Positions 59,913 through 64,000 of a stretch of 64,000 nt of DNA are shown one piece after another. How positions within the stretch are numbered: the first letter of the stretch is position 1; the number at the start of each line of letters is the position of its first letter. This stretch comes from Burkholderia cenocepacia (GTDB lineage Bacteria; Pseudomonadota; Gammaproteobacteria; Burkholderiales; Burkholderiaceae): assembly GCF_900446215.1 (NCBI RefSeq), contig NZ_UAQZ01000001.1, forward strand, positions 1,798,001-1,862,000. Reading direction: 5' to 3'. Below the pieces are notes generated by a model that was not told where the DNA came from, searched no databases, and saw nothing but the letters and a program-made list of their open reading frames with translations. The translations under genes and the position numbers were made by a program.

Positions 59913-60902
59913 TCACACCGTGACGACGATCTTCCCGACCTGCGCACCGGCTTCCATGTAGCGGTGCGCGTCCACGATGTCGTCGAACGCGAACCTGCGA
60001 TCGATCCGCGGCTTCAGCGTGCCGGCCGCGAGCCCGTCGACGATGAAGCGCTTCGCGCGTTCGAGCCGCCGCGCATCGCCGGTGATCTCGAACAGCTCGT
60101 AGCCGCGCAGCGTCAGGTGGCGCGCGAGCAGGTCCATCACCGGCACCGGGATGTCGCGCGTATCGAGCGCGCCGTACTGGAAGAACGTGCCGTGGGTGGC
60201 CAGCGCGCGCAGCAGGTTCGCCGCGTCGGGGCCGCCGACCGGATCGAACGCGAGGCGCGCGCCGACGCCGCCCGTGATTTCCGCCACCTGCCGCGGCAGG
60301 TCGGCGGGGCTGCCGACGATCACGTGCCGCGCGCCGGCGTCGAGCAGCGCCTGGCGCTTCGATTCGCCGCGCGTCAGCGCGATCGGCACCGCGCCGACCT
60401 GGTTCGCGACCTGGATCGCGGCCTGCCCGACGCTGCTCGACGCGGCGCCGATCAGCACCGCGTCGCCGCGCTCGAGCCCGCCGAGTTCGATCAGCGCGCC
60501 GTAGGCCGTCACGAACATCATCCACGTCGCGGCCGCCTCCTCGAACGACAGGCTGTCCGGATGCTTGACGACCGCATGCGCGGGCACGTTGACCACCTCG
60601 CCGTACATCCCGTAGTCGGCGAACGAGAACGCCGGCACGACGCTCACCGCGTCGCCTTCCGCGAATGCCGTCACGTTGCGGCCGACCGCCGCGACGATAC
60701 CCGACGCCTCGTAGCCGAGCGATGCCGGAAAGCGTGGCATGAACGTGTATTCGCCGCGGCGGAACATGACTTCCGCGCGATTGACGCCGATCGCCTTCAC
60801 GCGCAGCTGGATGTCGTCGGGGCCCGGCGCGGGCACGTCGACGGTGTCGATCTGCAGGACTTCGGGGCCGCCGATGCGGTGGAAACGGACGATGCGGGTC
60901 AT
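59913..60902 (-). CDS. Quinone-reductase-type MDR oxidoreductase
   Basis: 329 residues of the medium-chain reductase superfamily: GVNRAEVMFRRGEYTF, GYEASGIVAAVGRNVTAFAEGDAV, cofactor site VLIGAASSSVGQAAIQVANQVGA. No structural or catalytic zinc Cys pattern is visible, so a quinone or enone reductase is likelier than an alcohol dehydrogenase. It follows a LysR gene on the same strand, with a long palindrome in its promoter region. Confidence 0.84.
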   Translation of the reverse strand: MTRIVRFHRIGGPEVLQIDTVDVPAPGPDDIQLRVKAIGVNRAEVMFRRGEYTFMPRFPASLGYEASGIVAAVGRNVTAFAEGDAVSVVPAFSFADYGMYGEVVNVPAHAVVKHPDSLSFEEAAATWMMFVTAYGALIELGGLERGDAVLIGAASSSVGQAAIQVANQVGAVPIALTRGESKRQALLDAGARHVIVGSPADLPRQVAEITGGVGARLAFDPVGGPDAANLLRALATHGTFFQYGALDTRDIPVPVMDLLARHLTLRGYELFEITGDARRLERAKRFIVDGLAAGTLKPRIDRRFAFDDIVDAHRYMEAGAQVGKIVVTV

Positions 60903-60986
60903 GGAGCGCTCCTTCGATGAACGGGTGTCGATGAAGCCGCATCGTAGGCGGGCGCCCGCACCGGATAAACGCGCGGCCGGATCATT

Positions 60987-61011
60987 GATTGTTATTTGAC
61001 GAATAACAATC
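60987..61011. promoter_or_regulatory. 25-bp LysR-type palindrome in the MDR promoter
   Basis: Perfect 10-bp arms GATTGTTATT (60987-60996) and AATAACAATC (61002-61011) with a TGACG spacer. It contains T-N11-A cores. Located 85 bp before the MDR reductase start and just after the LysR stop codon. Confidence 0.65.
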
Positions 61012-61025
61012 GACGCGAATCCGTG

Positions 61026-61928
61026 CTACGCCGGATAACGTCGCGCGAACAGCTCGGTCAGCCAGTCGATGAACGCGCGCACCTTGTCGGGCAGATGCGC
61101 GCGGTTCGGGTACAGCACCGACACCGGCTTCGGCACGGCCGGCACGCCGGGCAGCAGCTCGACCAGCTGGCCCGAGTCGATGCTCGGCTGCAGCGCGGGC
61201 CGCAACGCGTGCACGATGCCGAGACCGGCGAGCCCGCACGACAGCAATGCTTCCGAGTTGTCGGTGAGCAGGCTGCTCGCGAGCTTCACCGCGACGGTGT
61301 CGCCGTGCGGGCGGAACGTCCATTCGAGCACGCGGCGGTTGCGGCCGGTGAAGAAGTTGATCGCGCGATGCATCCGCAGATCGTCGAGCGTACGCGGCAA
61401 GCCGTGACGCGCGATATAGGCCGGCGACGCGCATGTGGCCATCGGCACCGCGCCGACGGTGCGCGCGACCATGCTCGAATCCTTCAGCGTCCCGACCCGC
61501 ACCACGCAGTCGATGCCTTCGCCGATCAGGTCGGCCGGCTGGTCGCTCGCGCCGAGCACGAGCTCGATCTGCGGATAGCGCTGCTGGAAGTCGGGCAGCG
61601 CCGGAATCACGACCGTCTTCGCAAGCGCGAGGGCAACGTCGATCCGCAGCCGGCCCTTCGGCACCGCGCGTTGCTTCGGGAACGACGCGAACGCATCGTC
61701 GATGCTGCCGAGCAACTGCACGCAGCGCGCATGGAATGCCTCGCCTTCGGCCGTCACGCTGACGCGGCGCGTGCTGCGGTTCAGCAGCCGCACGCCGAGC
61801 TCCTGTTCGAGCTGCTGCACGGCTTTGGTGACGGCCGGCCGATGCAGCTGCAGCGCGTCGGCGGCCTGCGTGAAGTTGCCGCGTTCGACGATCTGTACGT
61901 AGATCTGCATCGTTTGCAGGCGGTCCAT
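61026..61928 (-). CDS. LysR-family regulator upstream of the MDR reductase
   Basis: 300 residues; HTH MQIYVQIVERGNFTQAADALQLHRPAVTKAVQQLE and a substrate-binding domain of the CrgA/DsdC-like branch that often controls quinone or aldehyde stress genes. Start 61928 (MDRLQT) is the family position; the ATG at 61967 adds 13 residues. The palindrome just downstream, before the reductase, is its likely target. Confidence 0.86.
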   Translation of the reverse strand: MDRLQTMQIYVQIVERGNFTQAADALQLHRPAVTKAVQQLEQELGVRLLNRSTRRVSVTAEGEAFHARCVQLLGSIDDAFASFPKQRAVPKGRLRIDVALALAKTVVIPALPDFQQRYPQIELVLGASDQPADLIGEGIDCVVRVGTLKDSSMVARTVGAVPMATCASPAYIARHGLPRTLDDLRMHRAINFFTGRNRRVLEWTFRPHGDTVAVKLASSLLTDNSEALLSCGLAGLGIVHALRPALQPSIDSGQLVELLPGVPAVPKPVSVLYPNRAHLPDKVRAFIDWLTELFARRYPA

Positions 61929-62007
61929 GGCGTTCCCGGATGGCGTGGCGAGCGGCCATCTTCGCACACCGATGGAACCGGATGCGCGGCCGCCCGCCTG
62001 CCGTGCG

Positions 62008-63387
62008 TCATTCGACCGGATGCAGATCCTGCAGCAGCGTCGGCACCAGCTCCGACACGGTCGGGTGGATATGCATCGCGCGGCTGATCGTCGTGTACGG
62101 CGCGCCGGCGGTCATCACGTCGAGGATCCCGTGCACGACTTCGTCGCCGGTCACGCCGAGGATCGACGCGCCGAGGATCGCATGGCTGTCCGCGTCGACG
62201 ATCACCTTCATGAAGCCCTGGCTTTCGCCCTTCTCGACCGCCCGGCCGACACGCGTCATCGGGCGCGTGCCGACCAGCAGCCGGCGGCCCGTCTGCTTCG
62301 CTTCCGCGAGCGTCATCCCGACGCGGCCGAGCGGCGGGTCGATGTACATCGCGTAGGCCATGATCCGGTCGGACACCTTGCGCGGATCGTCGTCGAGCAG
62401 GTTGGCCGCGACGATCTCGTAGTCGTTGTACGAAGTGTGCGTGAACGCGCCGCGCCCGTTGCAGTCGCCGAGCGCCCAGATGCCGGGCACGTTGGTGCGC
62501 AACTGGTCGTCGACGGTGATGTAGCCGCGCGCGTCGGTGTCGACGCCCGCGCGGTCGAGCCCGAGATCGTCGGTGTTCGGCACGCGCCCGACCGCGAGCA
62601 GCAGGTGCGAACCCGCGACCTCGCGGCCGCCGCCCGCGCAGTCGAGGCCGACCACGATGCCGTCGCCGTCGCGGCGCGCGCTCAGGCAGTTCGCGTCGAG
62701 CTGCACGTCGATCCCTTCCTTTTCGAGGATCTCGCGCACGGCCTGCGAGACGTCTTCGTCCTCGCGGCGGATCAGGCGTGAGCCTTTCTCGATGATCGTG
62801 ACCCTGGAGCCGAAGCGCCGGTACATCTGGCCGAATTCGAGCCCGACGTAGCTGCCGCCGACGATCACCAGATGATCGGGCAGGAAGTCGACGTCCATCA
62901 TCGTCGAGTTGGTCAGGTACGGCACCGAGTCGAGGCCCGGCATCGCGGGCACCTGCGCGCGTCCGCCGACGTTGATGAAGATGCGTTCGGCTTCGAGTAC
63001 GTCATCGCCCACGCGCACCGCGTTCGGGCGTTCGAACCGGGCATGACCCTGAAAGACGGTCGTGTTGTCGAGGCCGCGTACCCATTGCTCGACGCCGTGG
63101 TTCGAGCGGCCGGAAATCTGGTCCTTGCGCGCCTTCACGGCTTTCATGTCGACGGTGACGGGGCCGCCGACCGACACGCCGTACTCGCCGGCGCGCCGTG
63201 CGAGCTGCGCGGCGTATGCGCTCGCGATCAGCGTCTTGGTCGGGATGCAGCCGGTGTTTACGCAAGTGCCGCCGAAGCGGCCGCGCTCGACGATCGCGAC
63301 TTTCATTCCGGCGCCGGCGAGGCGCGCGGCGAGCGGCGGCCCGGCCTGGCCGGTGCCGATGACGATCGCATCGAAGTGTTGCGTCAT
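62008..63387 (-). CDS. Class I flavoprotein disulfide reductase (mercuric-reductase-like)
   Basis: 459 residues: FAD motif DAIVIGTGQAGPPLAARL, redox disulfide GGTCVNTGCIPTKT, NAD(P) motif VIVGGSYVGLEFGQMYRRFG, ALGDCNGRGAFTHTSYNDYEI and the C-terminal HIHPTVSELVPTLL with the His-Glu pair. There is no N-terminal heavy-metal domain and no C-terminal Cys pair, so it is unlikely to be a true mercuric reductase. Probable role in thiol or electron-acceptor redox, substrate unknown. Confidence 0.84.
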   Translation of the reverse strand: MTQHFDAIVIGTGQAGPPLAARLAGAGMKVAIVERGRFGGTCVNTGCIPTKTLIASAYAAQLARRAGEYGVSVGGPVTVDMKAVKARKDQISGRSNHGVEQWVRGLDNTTVFQGHARFERPNAVRVGDDVLEAERIFINVGGRAQVPAMPGLDSVPYLTNSTMMDVDFLPDHLVIVGGSYVGLEFGQMYRRFGSRVTIIEKGSRLIRREDEDVSQAVREILEKEGIDVQLDANCLSARRDGDGIVVGLDCAGGGREVAGSHLLLAVGRVPNTDDLGLDRAGVDTDARGYITVDDQLRTNVPGIWALGDCNGRGAFTHTSYNDYEIVAANLLDDDPRKVSDRIMAYAMYIDPPLGRVGMTLAEAKQTGRRLLVGTRPMTRVGRAVEKGESQGFMKVIVDADSHAILGASILGVTGDEVVHGILDVMTAGAPYTTISRAMHIHPTVSELVPTLLQDLHPVE

Positions 63388-63556
63388 GACGTCCTCCTGT
63401 GCGGGTGCAACGAGGAAAGGGGCGGGCGCAAGCCGCATGCCGTGCCGGCGGTCGCCCGCGGGCGACGAGCGCCTATGGTAGACCGGTTGGCCGGGGGCCG
63501 CGAGCGGCGCCCGGACGACGCGTCGTATTGAAAAACGGCGCTGCCGCGGGCGGCGT

Positions 63557-64000
63557 CTAGTCCTTGCGCGTCCACTGCCCGAACGACACCGGCCGGTGCG
63601 CGTCGGCGCGCGTCACGGTGACGTGGTCGGGCTGGTCGTCGAGCGGAAACGATTCGGTGACGATCTGGCTCGAAAAGAGCCAGCCGTGCGTGCGCGGGTC
63701 GTAGCGGAACGTGACGTAGTCGGTCCAGTGCTGCCCGCACGCGACGACGTTTTGCACGGTGAAATAGCGGCCCTTCACCGCCAAGCCGTTGTCGCCCGCA
63801 TCGTCGGGATCGAACGGATCGCATTGGCCGCCGTCGTTGGCGCGCAGCACGGCCTGGTCGTTGCGGGCCGCGAGACGGTACGTGTGGTCGGCTTGTTCCT
63901 CGTAGATCAGCAGCGGGCGCGGCGACGGCTGGTCGCGCGTATCGACCGCGCGATGCACGACCACCAGAAAGCTGTGCCGCCCGTTGTCGAGATCGGGGCC
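63557..64000 (-). CDS. Unknown protein, N-terminus beyond window edge
   Basis: The minus-strand frame is open from the edge to TAG at 63557, giving 147 residues. Segments such as AARNDQAVLRANDGGQCDPFDPDD, AVKGRYFTVQNVVACGQHWTDYVTFRYDPRTHGWLF suggest a secreted or periplasmic beta-rich protein with two Cys that may form a disulfide. I do not recognise the family, and the signal sequence would lie outside the window. Confidence 0.65.
   Translation of the reverse strand, partial: GPDLDNGRHSFLVVVHRAVDTRDQPSPRPLLIYEEQADHTYRLAARNDQAVLRANDGGQCDPFDPDDAGDNGLAVKGRYFTVQNVVACGQHWTDYVTFRYDPRTHGWLFSSQIVTESFPLDDQPDHVTVTRADAHRPVSFGQWTRKD

Noticed and set aside
62008-63387. Mercuric reductase
   Set aside because: No heavy-metal domain, no C-terminal Cys pair and no mer genes around it.

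Overview
The window is about 64 kb of very GC-rich DNA. Gene density, codon use, Gram-negative general porins, YbfB/YjiJ and MHS transporters, and many LysR/AraC regulators paired with small catabolic operons all suggest Burkholderia sensu lato, probably a Burkholderia cepacia-complex-like soil or plant-associated bacterium. This is an inference from content; there is no rRNA or other marker gene. I see no tRNA, rRNA, CRISPR array, prophage or intact insertion sequence. The content looks like an accessory or secondary-replicon catabolic region.

Layout. (1) 0-12 kb: a DedA/PAP2/LssY membrane protein with a decayed phosphatase centre; a higBA-type toxin-antitoxin pair with an operator palindrome at its start; an exported LMW-phosphatase relative lacking the catalytic Cys; a Baeyer-Villiger monooxygenase fused to an esterase, in an operon with a GMC oxidoreductase and facing an AraC regulator; a GNAT; and a 40-residue peptide gene followed by a hairpin and an M29-type metalloenzyme, a possible peptide-maturation pair. 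(2) 12-14 kb: an Lrp regulator, an RBBP9-type hydrolase and an MFS carrier.

(3) 14-29 kb: an extended iac cluster for indole-3-acetic acid (auxin) degradation. It holds iacG, iacE, iacH, iacI, iacB, iacA, iacD, iacC and iacF homologues, a FixJ-type response regulator and a PAS histidine kinase split by the catabolic genes, a fused 4-OT-type tautomerase preceded by 58-bp tandem repeats, a LysR regulator, an MFS carrier and a porin. By family knowledge IacA with flavin reductase IacG starts oxidation of the indole ring, IacE acts in the upper steps, and the Rieske oxygenase IacC/IacD with reductase IacF leads to catechol.

(4) 29-42 kb: AraC and LysR regulators translated as a coupled pair, then an opine-dehydrogenase-like enzyme, a 3-hydroxyacyl-CoA dehydrogenase, an acyl-CoA ligase, an acyl-CoA-dehydrogenase-like protein without either usual catalytic Glu, a CaiB/BaiF CoA-transferase, two MFS carriers, a LysR and a porin: a CoA-thioester pathway of unknown substrate. 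(5) 42-44 kb: a BON protein and a serine hydrolase. (6) 44-52.8 kb: a polyamine-type ABC importer in one operon with a three-subunit opine-oxidase/hydroxyproline-dehydrogenase-type flavoenzyme, facing an IclR regulator with three operator-like repeats. A dead IS605-family tnpB element sits inside this operon, and its right end supplies the stop codon of the flavoenzyme subunit.

(7) 53-64 kb: small stress/redox genes. These are an SDR with Thr in place of the catalytic Tyr, a Tat-exported DJ-1/PfpI protein, a DUF4440 protein, a GlxA-type regulator, a GNAT, a zinc-ribbon protein, a fossil of a solute-binding protein, regulator/target pairs (XRE with SDR, LysR with a quinone-type reductase) with clear palindromic operators, a flavin disulfide reductase, and a truncated unknown gene at the right edge.
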